A DNA stretch of 64,000 bases. It comes from Bacillus solimangrovi (GTDB lineage: Bacteria > Bacillota > Bacilli > Bacillales > Bacillaceae_N). Numbering within the stretch: the stretch's first letter is position 1; each line of letters starts with the position of its first letter. The position numbers were made by a program, and so were the translations under genes. The stretch is taken from positions 16,617 through 80,616 of the forward strand of contig NZ_MJEH01000008.1 of assembly GCF_001742425.1 (NCBI RefSeq). The letters run 5' to 3'. The notes beneath the pieces were generated by a model that saw nothing but the letters and a program-made list of their open reading frames with translations, was not told the origin of the DNA and did not search any database. Positions 16,247 to 25,075 of this stretch are shown here, in pieces.

Positions 16247-18408
16247 CTTTTATTTACCGTCAACTGTACGCTTTCGAGTGATTCTGCGAAAATGATTCCT
16301 TCATCAAATTGTTCATCAGTAAAACGTTGTTTCAGCTCCTCTGTTGCACCAATGATATAAACTTCAGTATCAAGTGATAGTTTCTGTGTTTCGAAGATAA
16401 TAGCACGAATGCCTTCCTTACAAATCTCATCTAGGTCATTAACAATTATCGCAACCTTCGTCGCACCGTCATTTATGACCTTAGCAAAGGCTTGCTTGAA
16501 TGTAGTTAATGCTCTTGTGTCAAATTCACCAATTAACTGTAATTTAGTTATATCTTTATCACGAGTAACATTTGCTTCAAAATGTTCTGCACCAACAGCA
16601 GGTACGATCCTTACTTGTACTTTTACACGTTTTTCGGTTTGTGGAAGACGTACAAATAGGCCGTCAGCATCGAAGTCATCATACTCTTTTCCATCAATCC
16701 AAACCTTCTCAATCTTTACTGACCCATCTGGTAACATATCTGGTTGTACGCGTAAAATGTTGTCTGCAAAGCTATTTGCATATGGCTTAAAATAGAAATC
16801 CATATGTTCTTTCGTTATTAATAGATTCGTATAAACTGCTGCTAAATATGCTAATTCAAATGAATGATATCCACTCATAGAATGGCTTCCTTTCATTCTC
16901 TCCGTACCAAGTAAATATGGCAGACCGTTTGCAAGCACATTAAAGTAGATGCCACCAGAATCATGATCCAAAAACCAAGTATTATAAAAAGCAGCTGATT
17001 CACGTGCAAGCTTCAAATATTCTTCTTTCTTCATTACACCTGCCATAATTAAGTACGCAAGAATTCCTTGTTCCTGTTGCCACCATGCTTTCCGATCATG
17101 CCAAGCAAAGCGGTGAAACTCCTCCCCTTTACCTAACTCTCTTTCCATTACATCATACCAACCACCACGCTGAAGGTCTCCCCCTACTTGAGGCATAATT
17201 TCTGCAATCTTCTCCGCAAACTCCATATAACCTTTAGCTGGAATTACATTGTTCATTCGAGTTAAGTTCCACGCTATTTTTAAATTGTGCCCAACGACAC
17301 CTCGATTTTGCTGCCAGCCCCATTGTTGATCATGCGACCAATCCTCATGGAATTTTTCTTGCACAAATGGACTATGATCATAGTCTTGGAAATGCTCTGT
17401 AATTGTATCAGCCGTATATTTTAGCATGCTTTTATAACGCTCTTCTCCCGTAGCAAGCCACAAATTAATTAAGTAAGCTGGTGCATGGTCTCCAACTGAG
17501 TTCCAGTTTTTCCGAGAACGATCCGTTCCTAATGCTTCACTTCTTGGATCAAATGTAATCGGATCAATATGAGAGAAATATCCACCTTGTTTTCGATCTA
17601 AGAAGTATTTATCGAATAAGTTGACTGTATTCTCGATATCACGTAACGTTTCATTGTTTCCTGTCACTCTATACGTTTGAGTAGGACCAGCTAATGCATA
17701 GATTTGTTCATAAGCCGGAATTGCATTGTAATCATCTCCAAATTCAGATGCAAGAATCTTTCTTGTTTTCCCGTCCTTTACATCAATTGCATGATACCAA
17801 TACGTGATATCTTCACTATTATCAGAGCACTTGAAATGTTCTCGTAAATATTTCGTTCCCTTCTCAGCCGCTTCAAGATAATGTTCTTCTCCTGTCATCA
17901 TATATGCAGAAGCAAATCCATACACTAGACGAGAAATCGTATCCGTTTCTTGTCTAGTTGTATCTTCATGTCCACCTTCTAGATTTAACGTTGTACGATA
18001 CTTACTATAATCGATTTCTCCACCTTCGAATTGAGCTTCTAAATAGAAGTCTGCAAGTGCTTTTACTTGTTTAATCCACCAATCTTGACCTTCAAATCGG
18101 TACTCAGTTTCTGTTCTTCCAAGGAAAACGATGTGTTTTGCTTCAAAATTCAATTGATTATTTTCTGGATAGAAGATCCCGTGAGCATACAGAAATCTTC
18201 CTTCTGCAAGCATATCTTTCATTTGACCTGAACAGTCAATATAAGGTTCTCCGAAATTACGGACTAATTCAGCAAATGTCGTATCTGTTAATTTCACGTT
18301 ATATGGTCTTCCATCTGACGTTTCTAGTGTAAACGTTTGATTATCCCAATCGTACATTTTTACATATCCAGCAATCGTATCAGAAAAAGTAAATGTCATA
18401 TTTTTCAT
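16243..18408 (-). CDS. N-acylglucosamine 2-epimerase-family domain fused to a C-terminal STAS domain
   Basis: A 721-residue cytoplasmic fusion. ATG at 18408 follows GAGGAG at ideal spacing. Residues 1-90 look like a beta-rich OB-type domain. Residues about 95-560 form an (alpha/alpha)6 barrel of the AGE family (isomerases/epimerases of mannose, cellobiose or N-acyl sugars), with GHEDTTRQETD, WNSVGDHAPAY, GWQQNRGVVGHN and HDRKAWWQQEQG. After a small beta segment, residues 612-721 match a STAS domain as in anti-anti-sigma factors. The Ser that is phosphorylated in SpoIIAA/RsbV aligns with Glu665 (CKEGIRAI), so this STAS probably cannot be phosphorylated there. It sits between glgX and a small membrane gene. 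A regulated sugar isomerase or a signalling scaffold are both possible. Confidence 0.85.
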   Translation of the reverse strand: MKNMTFTFSDTIAGYVKMYDWDNQTFTLETSDGRPYNVKLTDTTFAELVRNFGEPYIDCSGQMKDMLAEGRFLYAHGIFYPENNQLNFEAKHIVFLGRTETEYRFEGQDWWIKQVKALADFYLEAQFEGGEIDYSKYRTTLNLEGGHEDTTRQETDTISRLVYGFASAYMMTGEEHYLEAAEKGTKYLREHFKCSDNSEDITYWYHAIDVKDGKTRKILASEFGDDYNAIPAYEQIYALAGPTQTYRVTGNNETLRDIENTVNLFDKYFLDRKQGGYFSHIDPITFDPRSEALGTDRSRKNWNSVGDHAPAYLINLWLATGEERYKSMLKYTADTITEHFQDYDHSPFVQEKFHEDWSHDQQWGWQQNRGVVGHNLKIAWNLTRMNNVIPAKGYMEFAEKIAEIMPQVGGDLQRGGWYDVMERELGKGEEFHRFAWHDRKAWWQQEQGILAYLIMAGVMKKEEYLKLARESAAFYNTWFLDHDSGGIYFNVLANGLPYLLGTERMKGSHSMSGYHSFELAYLAAVYTNLLITKEHMDFYFKPYANSFADNILRVQPDMLPDGSVKIEKVWIDGKEYDDFDADGLFVRLPQTEKRVKVQVRIVPAVGAEHFEANVTRDKDITKLQLIGEFDTRALTTFKQAFAKVINDGATKVAIIVNDLDEICKEGIRAIIFETQKLSLDTEVYIIGATEELKQRFTDEQFDEGIIFAESLESVQLTVNKR

Positions 18409-18497
18409 TTCAATCTCCTCTTTTCTATTTTCATAGACGAACTGGTTCAAACTTCTCTGCTTTCATATAACCTTTAACAGCAGAGTGCTTGATTCTA

Positions 18498-20588
18498 TTA
18501 TTTAGAAATTAAAATGACAACACTATGAGGATTGACCTCGTATTCTACTCCTTCAATGACTATCTCCTCGCCCTTTAGTACGATATCATCAGGAGATTCT
18601 AGTGACGTATCAACAAATCGATGCCATGTTCTTTCCCTATTTAATTGTGGTAGTTTGAAGGACAGGCTTTGCTCATTTTCCATATTCATCATGACATGAA
18701 TATCAGTATCTGCATCTTTCAATGCTCCCATAGTAAAAGAGAGAACACGAGAATTCTTATCTTGCCAGCCTGGTGCATGTAACTCACATCCATGCCAATC
18801 GATATCTTTTAACCCTCGAGAATTAACAAACCCATCAAAGAAACGACCTCTTCGTAAAATCTCGTGATCTTTTCGAAAAGCAATCATATTTTTGAAGAAA
18901 TGGAACAAGTCTAGATTTTGCTCAACCATGTTCCAATTGAACCAACTAATATCATTATCTTGACAGTATGCATTGTTATTTCCTCGTTGTGTTCTGCCAA
19001 CTTCATCTCCAGCTAGAATCATCGGAATTCCTTGAGAAAGCATCAAAATAGTACAATAATTTTTGATTTGCTGTTTTCTTAATTGATTAATCGACTTTTC
19101 ATCTGTTTCTCCTTCAACTCCACAATTCCAACTGAAATTCTCATCCATTCCATCTCGATTATCTTCGCCATTCTGTTCGTTATGTTTCTCGTTATAAGAA
19201 ACGAGATCCATCATCGTAAACCCATCGTGACATGTAATAAAATTAATCGAGTTATTCGGTGTATGCCTTGAATGCTCATAAATATCTGCACTGCCAGCTA
19301 TTCGAGCAGCAATTTCACCAATTAAACCGCCATCTCCCTTAACAAACCGTCTAACGCTATCACGGTATTGCCCATTCCATTCAGCCCAACGATAACCTGG
19401 AAAACTACCAACTTGATAAAGTCCACCAGCATCCCACGCTTCCGCAATAAGCTTTGTATGCTCAAACTCTTCATCTAAATCTATGTTCCAGAGTACGGGG
19501 GGATATTTTAACGGCTTTCCATCTTCACCTCGTGATAAGACTGATCCTTCATCAAACCTAAATCCATCTACATGCATCTCTTTGACCCAAAACTTTAGAG
19601 AATCTGTAATAAACTTTTCCACAACAGGATGATTACAATTCAACGTATTGCCACATCCTGTGTAATCCATGTAATATTGACGATCTCCTGCAACCGTATC
19701 GTAATACACCTTATTATCGAAGCCTTTAAAAGAAAATATCGGACCTTCATGATTTCCTTCATCGGTATGGTTGAATACGACATCAAGGATGACTTCAATT
19801 CCAGCTCGATGAAGTGCTTTCACCATGTCACGAAATTCATCTAAATGAGAACCACTTGCTGGTTCAACACAATAGCTCTCTTCCGGTGCAAAATAACCTA
19901 ATGTACTGTAGCCCCAATAATTTTTCAACTGTTCTCCATTATCTAACGTCTTATAGATATCCTTCTCATCAAAATCAAAAACTGGCAACAATTCAACAGC
20001 AGTTACACCAAGCTCCTTTAAGTAAGGAATCTTCTCAATAACACCTTTGAATGTTCCTTTATGATTTACATCAGATGTAGAAGACTTCGTAAAACCCCTA
20101 ACATGCATTTCATAAATAATTGAATCCTTCATTGGAGTTAGAGGAGCTTCATCACCTTCCCAATCATAGTTGTCTGGATTAATCACAACACTACGCATCG
20201 AAGTATCTACATTATCTCCTGATTTACAAGCATTGCCTCGATCCCAAAGTGTATTTGTATTTCCTAATGCATATGGATCAATTAACACTTTGTCTCTGTC
20301 AAACCGATACCCTTCATTCACTTCTTGTGGACCATCAACACGATATGCGTAATGTATCCCTTCCTTAATACCTTCCACATATACATGCCAAAAATGATTC
20401 GTTCGATTCCCATTTGGGTCTAGTTCAATTGATGCAAAAGGATTTTTTGTGTCATGCCTATCAAACAGCAACAACTCAACCTTCTCCGCATTCTCGGAAA
20501 AAACAGAAAAATTCACACCAAGCTCATCAACAGTTGCTCCAAGTGGATATGGTCGACCTACTTTTTGCTTAATGGCTATCGAATTCAT
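18498..20588 (-). CDS. glgX: Glycogen debranching enzyme, GlgX/isoamylase type (GH13_11)
   Basis: A 696-residue alpha-1,6-glucosidase that removes branches from glycogen or limit dextrins. It has an N-terminal CBM48-like domain (GATVDELGVNFSVFSENAEK), then a GH13 barrel with VVFNHTDEGNHEGP, nucleophile Asp in GFRFDEGSVLSR, acid Glu in LIAEAWDAGG, and ITCHDGFTMMDLVSY before YNEKHNEQNGEDNRDG, the GlgX/TreX signature. ATG follows AAGGTGG. No glgBCDAP operon is nearby; instead it lies between a DJ-1-family gene and an epimerase-STAS gene, so the local context points to a specialised role rather than bulk glycogen storage. Confidence 0.93.
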   Translation of the reverse strand: MNSIAIKQKVGRPYPLGATVDELGVNFSVFSENAEKVELLLFDRHDTKNPFASIELDPNGNRTNHFWHVYVEGIKEGIHYAYRVDGPQEVNEGYRFDRDKVLIDPYALGNTNTLWDRGNACKSGDNVDTSMRSVVINPDNYDWEGDEAPLTPMKDSIIYEMHVRGFTKSSTSDVNHKGTFKGVIEKIPYLKELGVTAVELLPVFDFDEKDIYKTLDNGEQLKNYWGYSTLGYFAPEESYCVEPASGSHLDEFRDMVKALHRAGIEVILDVVFNHTDEGNHEGPIFSFKGFDNKVYYDTVAGDRQYYMDYTGCGNTLNCNHPVVEKFITDSLKFWVKEMHVDGFRFDEGSVLSRGEDGKPLKYPPVLWNIDLDEEFEHTKLIAEAWDAGGLYQVGSFPGYRWAEWNGQYRDSVRRFVKGDGGLIGEIAARIAGSADIYEHSRHTPNNSINFITCHDGFTMMDLVSYNEKHNEQNGEDNRDGMDENFSWNCGVEGETDEKSINQLRKQQIKNYCTILMLSQGIPMILAGDEVGRTQRGNNNAYCQDNDISWFNWNMVEQNLDLFHFFKNMIAFRKDHEILRRGRFFDGFVNSRGLKDIDWHGCELHAPGWQDKNSRVLSFTMGALKDADTDIHVMMNMENEQSLSFKLPQLNRERTWHRFVDTSLESPDDIVLKGEEIVIEGVEYEVNPHSVVILISK

Positions 20589-20654
20589 ATTAAACCACCT
20601 TTATCACGTATCGACTAACACTAATACACTCTCTTCAAAACATAAAAAATAAAC

Positions 20655-20712
20655 AGTAGTTTAACTAACCATCAGAGGATGTAGAAGGCCCCTCTGATGG
20701 AAATTTAACTTT
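20655..20712 (-). repeat. Dispersed hairpin repeat, full copy
   Basis: On the minus strand this reads AAAGTTAAATTT, then CCATCAGAGG (20700-20691), a loop, CCTCTGATGG (20678-20669) and TTAGTTAAAC. Flanks match the copies at 30016, 34451 and 62594 while the stem differs in a compensated way. It lies inside the gene cluster between the DJ-1 gene and glgX, where it may modulate the transcript. Confidence 0.75.
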
Positions 20713-20720
20713 ATCGGCAC

Positions 20721-21290
20721 TCACTTAGATTCTAAAATCTCAATAATTTTTGCGGCAAAGAGATTACAATGCCCACCTGTACGTCCAGTAACAAGGTCAC
20801 CATCTACAACAATATCCTCATTACAATATTCCAGTCCGTATTGCCTCGCATCGGAAATCAAATTATTATGAACAGTTACTCGTCGACCACGAATGACATC
20901 GGAAATGGGTGACATAAGCCACATACCATGACAGATGATCCCTTTTATAATATTCTCGTTTTCAAATGCTCGCTTCATAAACTGTGATGCTGGTGGAATT
21001 TGTGTAACATCCTCCGAATAACGTAAACGGTCAGCAACGATTCCTGAAGGGATGATAATCGCATCATAGGAATTAAGCTCTTCATCACTCATTTCCTCAA
21101 AGCTCTCATTACATTGAATAGGAGCTTTGTATTCATGTCCATGAAACTGAAGCTCATCTTGCCCCCAAAGCCTCGTTAAGAAATGAAGCTCTGCTCCTTC
21201 TTCAGGAAACCGAAACTGATAGTAAAAGATTTCTTCCTCGAAATAATCACTTTCAATCAAAATTCCAATTTTCTTATTTTTCAGTCTCAT
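20721..21290 (-). CDS. DJ-1/PfpI family protein
   Basis: A 189-residue cytoplasmic protein of the DJ-1/PfpI superfamily (proteases, chaperones, glyoxalases and amidotransferase-like enzymes). The nucleophile-elbow Cys120 sits in IICHGMW, and acidic residues at 13-20 (ESDYFEEE) provide the usual conserved Glu region. VDGDLVTGRTGGHCNLFA near the C-terminus matches PfpI-type members. ATG follows AGGAGG. It is 30 bases after the ankyrin gene and 133 before glgX. It is distinct from the second DJ-1 gene of the cluster, being a shorter PfpI type. Repair of glycated or carbonyl-damaged products would fit the sugar context (inference). Confidence 0.88.
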   Translation of the reverse strand: MRLKNKKIGILIESDYFEEEIFYYQFRFPEEGAELHFLTRLWGQDELQFHGHEYKAPIQCNESFEEMSDEELNSYDAIIIPSGIVADRLRYSEDVTQIPPASQFMKRAFENENIIKGIICHGMWLMSPISDVIRGRRVTVHNNLISDARQYGLEYCNEDIVVDGDLVTGRTGGHCNLFAAKIIEILESK

Positions 21291-21319
21291 TATTTCCTCC
21301 TAAGACATTAATTTGATCG

Positions 21320-23410
21320 TTAGAGTAAAGAAAGATTTTTTATCCCTAACGCTTCCATCACATCTAACGCTCTACTCTTATATACAGAATCCTGCAATGC
21401 TTTTCTTGCTAGTTTTTCAGGAGATGTACCCGTATGGTCTTCAATATCATACCTAGCACCCTTCGAGATACACCATATTATTTGCTCTAAATGACTTTGT
21501 AATGTATCTTCTGAAGCAGTTAATGCACGGTGAACCGTATCTTGTAGAGCGGTTTGACCGTTAATAGACGGTTTTTCATTCAAAGCAGCTTGAAAAGCAA
21601 GTGACTTCATATACTTCAATATTTTCTTAAGAATAGGAAAATGATTAAGAACAGCAGCACGAATAACGGCATCAACAGCCATCGGATGTTTCTCTGGAAT
21701 ATCTGGATCTGCTCCGTGTTCCAATAACATCGTGACAACGTTCAATCTAAAATCAGCTATATCCTTTGACGTATCAACACCTGTAATCGCAGCAATAATG
21801 GGAGTTTCACTTAACGGTCCACCTAAACAGTTCATATCAAATTCAGGATGGGCGAGTATTTCATTCATACGTTCTAACAAATGTTGCTTCACTGCTTCAA
21901 TATCATCTGCCGTTTCATCGTTCAACATTTTGAAGCTATTCGTTATCTCATGAATCAAGCGATCGGTTAATTGCTGTTTTAATTGGCTTTCTTCAACAGT
22001 TGTTGGAATCGAAATGTCAGTGAGCAGCTTTTCTAAATAACTGGCACGTTCTTGTTCTGTGCTCTTATCGTATTTTGTAAAAAGGGCTTCCATTTCTTTA
22101 TTGCCCCATAGCTTAGACATCGTTAATCCGTTATAACCTCTCACATTCGTTGCTGTCGTTAACTTAAGTCGTGCTTGTTCTATTTCTTCTATATTCTCTT
22201 TCGGAATAGACAAAATTTTGCCAATATCTTCAAGTAACCACTTAGCAAGAGTTAAGTGCTTTTCTGAACCGAAAAAAGCCGCCTGCAACAAGATGTTGTG
22301 ACCGTTAACCAGACTAATATCATAGATTTGTTCAGGTGTATCCCTTAAAAGAAGTTTCACAGTTTCTATTTCTCCTGACTGACCAGCCCAAAATATTGCC
22401 GATGCATCCGCTGAATCCAATCGTCGTGTACAATCTGCTTTTTTCGCATTAGGATTATCATCAGATAACAGCAGCTTCACTATCTCTGCTTGCCCACGAA
22501 CCGATGCCGCCATTAACGGAGTCCATCCTTGCAAGTCGGTTATATCTGGATCTCCCCCAGCTTCAAGCCACTGTCTCATCATTGTTACGTCTCCACACTT
22601 TGCTGCATGAAGAACAGGTTCACAAATCCAATTTAAAATACTCACACATTGATATGTTGTGTTCGCATTTGCAGCTTGATTAGGCAATGCAAAAGCATGA
22701 CCATCACACATTTCCATAATCCAATTCGTTAAGCTTGTGATTTGAGGGCGAACTTGTAATAGATCTAAAGCTCTCATGACACAATACGTCGTCCAAAGAT
22801 CAGCTTTACCTTCTTCATTTGCAAATCCACCGCTTGCTACTTGTCCCGATAAGAGCAAGCTTTTAACTGTTTTTGGATTTTTCAATGGTTGCTTTATACG
22901 TAACAATGCACTTGCAGCTATCGCATTGTATAAGACTGAGTTACCGAATGAACCATCCTCCTCTTCCATTTGGCGGAAGAAAAGGATAGACGATGTTGGA
23001 TGAAATGGAACTTTACACTCATCAATTACACCGATCAGCATAAAATGCTCCTCGCAACTAGTCGCATGTTCACTCATGAACGCTAATGCTCTCATGACAC
23101 TATCGTTTAAAAAACCTTTGGCTCCAATCCCATGAAGAATAAGTAGTCCAATAGCTGTACTAAAAACGCTAGGTTTCCCAGTCGATGGATCTAGGAAACC
23201 TCCTGTCGCTTTGTCGTATAACGAGGTTATATACGTAAAAAGATCATCTGGTCGATGTGGTGTATGTCCGAAAAAGTCTAGCGCTTTGATGACACTAAGG
23301 CTTGGCTGAGGTAAACCAGGGTCATGTAAAGTATTCTTGAAACCACCTTGTTCTGTTTGCAGACTGTGCAAAAATCTAACTACTGTTTCCCGTTGATTCA
23401 TTTTTAGCAT
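21320..23410 (-). CDS. Prenyltransferase/squalene-cyclase-like alpha-barrel repeats fused to ankyrin repeats
   Basis: A 696-residue protein of unusual architecture. Residues 1-255 contain repeats like those of prenyltransferase beta/terpene cyclase barrels (EQGGFKN, TGGFLDPSTG, DGSFGNS, SGGFANEEGKADLWTTYCVMRAL), but no DxDD-type cyclase motif is seen. Residues about 260-400 and 510-690 hold ankyrin repeats (GWTPLMAASVRGQAEIVKLL, MLLEHGADPDIPE). No signal peptide or TM segment, so cytosolic. ATG after AAGGTGG. It lies between two DJ-1 genes with gaps of 18 and 29 bases. It probably works as a binding scaffold; a catalytic role for the barrel is unproven. Confidence 0.82.
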   Translation of the reverse strand: MLKMNQRETVVRFLHSLQTEQGGFKNTLHDPGLPQPSLSVIKALDFFGHTPHRPDDLFTYITSLYDKATGGFLDPSTGKPSVFSTAIGLLILHGIGAKGFLNDSVMRALAFMSEHATSCEEHFMLIGVIDECKVPFHPTSSILFFRQMEEEDGSFGNSVLYNAIAASALLRIKQPLKNPKTVKSLLLSGQVASGGFANEEGKADLWTTYCVMRALDLLQVRPQITSLTNWIMEMCDGHAFALPNQAANANTTYQCVSILNWICEPVLHAAKCGDVTMMRQWLEAGGDPDITDLQGWTPLMAASVRGQAEIVKLLLSDDNPNAKKADCTRRLDSADASAIFWAGQSGEIETVKLLLRDTPEQIYDISLVNGHNILLQAAFFGSEKHLTLAKWLLEDIGKILSIPKENIEEIEQARLKLTTATNVRGYNGLTMSKLWGNKEMEALFTKYDKSTEQERASYLEKLLTDISIPTTVEESQLKQQLTDRLIHEITNSFKMLNDETADDIEAVKQHLLERMNEILAHPEFDMNCLGGPLSETPIIAAITGVDTSKDIADFRLNVVTMLLEHGADPDIPEKHPMAVDAVIRAAVLNHFPILKKILKYMKSLAFQAALNEKPSINGQTALQDTVHRALTASEDTLQSHLEQIIWCISKGARYDIEDHTGTSPEKLARKALQDSVYKSRALDVMEALGIKNLSLL

Positions 23411-23428
23411 CGTTATCCACCTTAATCG

Positions 23429-24262
23429 TTATTTCCAACCATACTTTCGAACGCCTTCTGTTAAGCATTCTACTAGGACTTTTCCACATAAATCAGACGA
23501 AGCAACTGATCGGCTCGTTAGGAATGGATAATCTAAAATAACAGATGTTTTTCGCCCGACATTACCATGAAATTGTCCGTTCTGGCCTACTGAGTCCCTA
23601 AGGATATACTCAAGCGAAAAAGGTGGAGCACCAAAGTTCAAGTAATCGCCATTTGCTACAATTGACCAACCATCCGTATAATCGTATTCCATCGTATGTC
23701 CTGTTACATGCTTACCTGCAATGATGCTCTTACGGGAGTCTAACTCTCTTGCAAAAGCTAAACATGTTACTGTATAACATTCAGCTGCAATAGGTTTATC
23801 AGCATAATAGAATCCTAGAATTAAATCGTGAATACGCTGATTGTTCACCATATCTACAATTGGACCACTTCCACCAACTAATAATAAGGCATCATAATCA
23901 CCCAGATTCTCCCACGCTTTCGCTCGTTGCTCATAATACATTTCTAAATGTCCGATATAATTGTCTGCACTTAAATATGGTCTAACAGGAAACCAATCTT
24001 TAAGATTCATGCGATCTGCAAACAAGACACCCCAATCTTGTCTTTCACCTATCTCTGCTAATGCTGAGCTTGTCACGGTGCGACCAAGTGGGGGGTCAAC
24101 ATACGTACTATCTAGACTCGCTCCATCTGGAAAAGGTAATTGACCAGTAGGTGTCACAAAGTCCACTTCAAATCCAGCATTTTGTAAATGTTTTAAAGGA
24201 AGCATTAACTCCTCTACCCAAAAACCATGCTCTGATAATGCAATTAACACTTTTTTTGTCAT
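23429..24262 (-). CDS. DJ-1/PfpI family protein, Hsp31-like long form
   Basis: A 277-residue DJ-1 superfamily protein. The ATG at 24262 is preferred over one five codons upstream because GAGGTG is placed correctly for it. The conserved Glu region is WVEEL (17-18); the nucleophile is Cys162 in AECYTVTCLA, preceded by LLLVGGSGP and followed by ITGHTMEYDYT-like text (GKHVTGHTMEYDY). The length and an inserted cap match Hsp31-type or DUF-type glyoxalase/deglycase relatives. It is separated by 18 bases from the ankyrin gene. A detoxification role for reactive carbonyls is plausible but not shown. Confidence 0.85.
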   Translation of the reverse strand: MTKKVLIALSEHGFWVEELMLPLKHLQNAGFEVDFVTPTGQLPFPDGASLDSTYVDPPLGRTVTSSALAEIGERQDWGVLFADRMNLKDWFPVRPYLSADNYIGHLEMYYEQRAKAWENLGDYDALLLVGGSGPIVDMVNNQRIHDLILGFYYADKPIAAECYTVTCLAFARELDSRKSIIAGKHVTGHTMEYDYTDGWSIVANGDYLNFGAPPFSLEYILRDSVGQNGQFHGNVGRKTSVILDYPFLTSRSVASSDLCGKVLVECLTEGVRKYGWK

Positions 24263-24346
24263 ATTAACGCACCTCATTTATATTCTTTGTTTAGAATGAA
24301 ATTTAGAAAATAATTATCGATCAATGAACAAACTCTACTTCAACAA

Positions 24347-24766
24347 TCATCCTTCACCACTTAATTGATGGGCTGCTGTTTCCCAATCTTCACAATGAAA
24401 CAATTCAATAATTTTTCCGTTTCTAACCCTATGTATATCAAGAGTCATGATAGAGAAAGAACGACCAGAATACGGAACTAGAAAATCTGATTTTGGTGTA
24501 CCCTTTAGTTCACTTCTAACAGCAATGGAATTACCATCTGCAAGAACTTCAATAATACGAACTTGAATATCTGGAATATGCTCAAAAAACTCTTGTAAAA
24601 ACTCGCGAGTCTCCCTCTTCCCTCTCCATTCATTGTTCGTGAAATAACCTTTCCAATTATTATCTAAAACGGCAAAACCCTTTTCCCAATCTCTTTTATC
24701 TTCACAGAACAGATTATAAAACGGTTGAATAATCTCTCTAGCTTGATTACGTGTTAAATTCTCCAT
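24347..24766 (-). CDS. SnoaL-like (NTF2 fold) protein
   Basis: A 139-residue protein of the SnoaL/NTF2 fold. The ATG at 24766 follows AGGAGG; the in-frame upstream extension is not needed. Typical elements are QPFYNLFCEDKRDWEKGF, the NEWRGKRETREFLQEFF helix and the C-terminal sheet IMTLDIHRVRNGKIIELFHCEDW. Family members are polyketide cyclases, isomerases, or binding subunits, so the function cannot be assigned. It is first in the seven-gene cluster, 84 bases before the second-gene start, downstream of a possible sigma-B-type promoter. Confidence 0.82.
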   Translation of the reverse strand: MENLTRNQAREIIQPFYNLFCEDKRDWEKGFAVLDNNWKGYFTNNEWRGKRETREFLQEFFEHIPDIQVRIIEVLADGNSIAVRSELKGTPKSDFLVPYSGRSFSIMTLDIHRVRNGKIIELFHCEDWETAAHQLSGEG

Positions 24767-24829
24767 CAAGCATCCTCCTATCAATTGGAAATTAAATACA
24801 TATAATGATATGATCACATCTTATAATTT

Positions 24830-24854
24830 ATACCCTAGACATTTAGAAAAAAGC
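24830..24854 (-). promoter_or_regulatory. Possible sigma-B-type promoter of the seven-gene cluster
   Basis: On the minus strand GGGTAT (24835-24830) is the sigma-B -10 consensus. Thirteen bases upstream lies GCTTTT (24854-24849), a partial match to the -35 GTTTAA. It is 63 bases before the start of the SnoaL-like gene. A general-stress promoter would fit a STAS protein and DJ-1 proteins, but the -35 is weak. Confidence 0.35.
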
Positions 24855-24916
24855 TCATAATAATTCCTACCTTTATTTACTATATTGTTGTTATAAAATT
24901 AGCCATCTATTAAACG

Positions 24917-24948
24917 AAAAAAAGACTTGAACACAAATGTTCAAGTCT
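24917..24948 (-). terminator. Rho-independent terminator of the PI-PLC-like gene
   Basis: AGACTTGAACA (24923-24933) and TGTTCAAGTCT (24938-24948) form an 11-bp perfect stem with a 4-base loop; on the minus strand it is followed by seven T. It separates the PI-PLC-like gene from the downstream cluster. Confidence 0.9.
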
Positions 24949-25075
24949 GACGTAAAATCATATTAACCTTTAAAAATAAACGATCTTTGTTTGTAATTGT
25001 ACGTTGCTTAACTTATTCAATGAATCATAACGACCTTAAGTGAAGCAAATTGTTATTAACTAAACCTACTCTATT

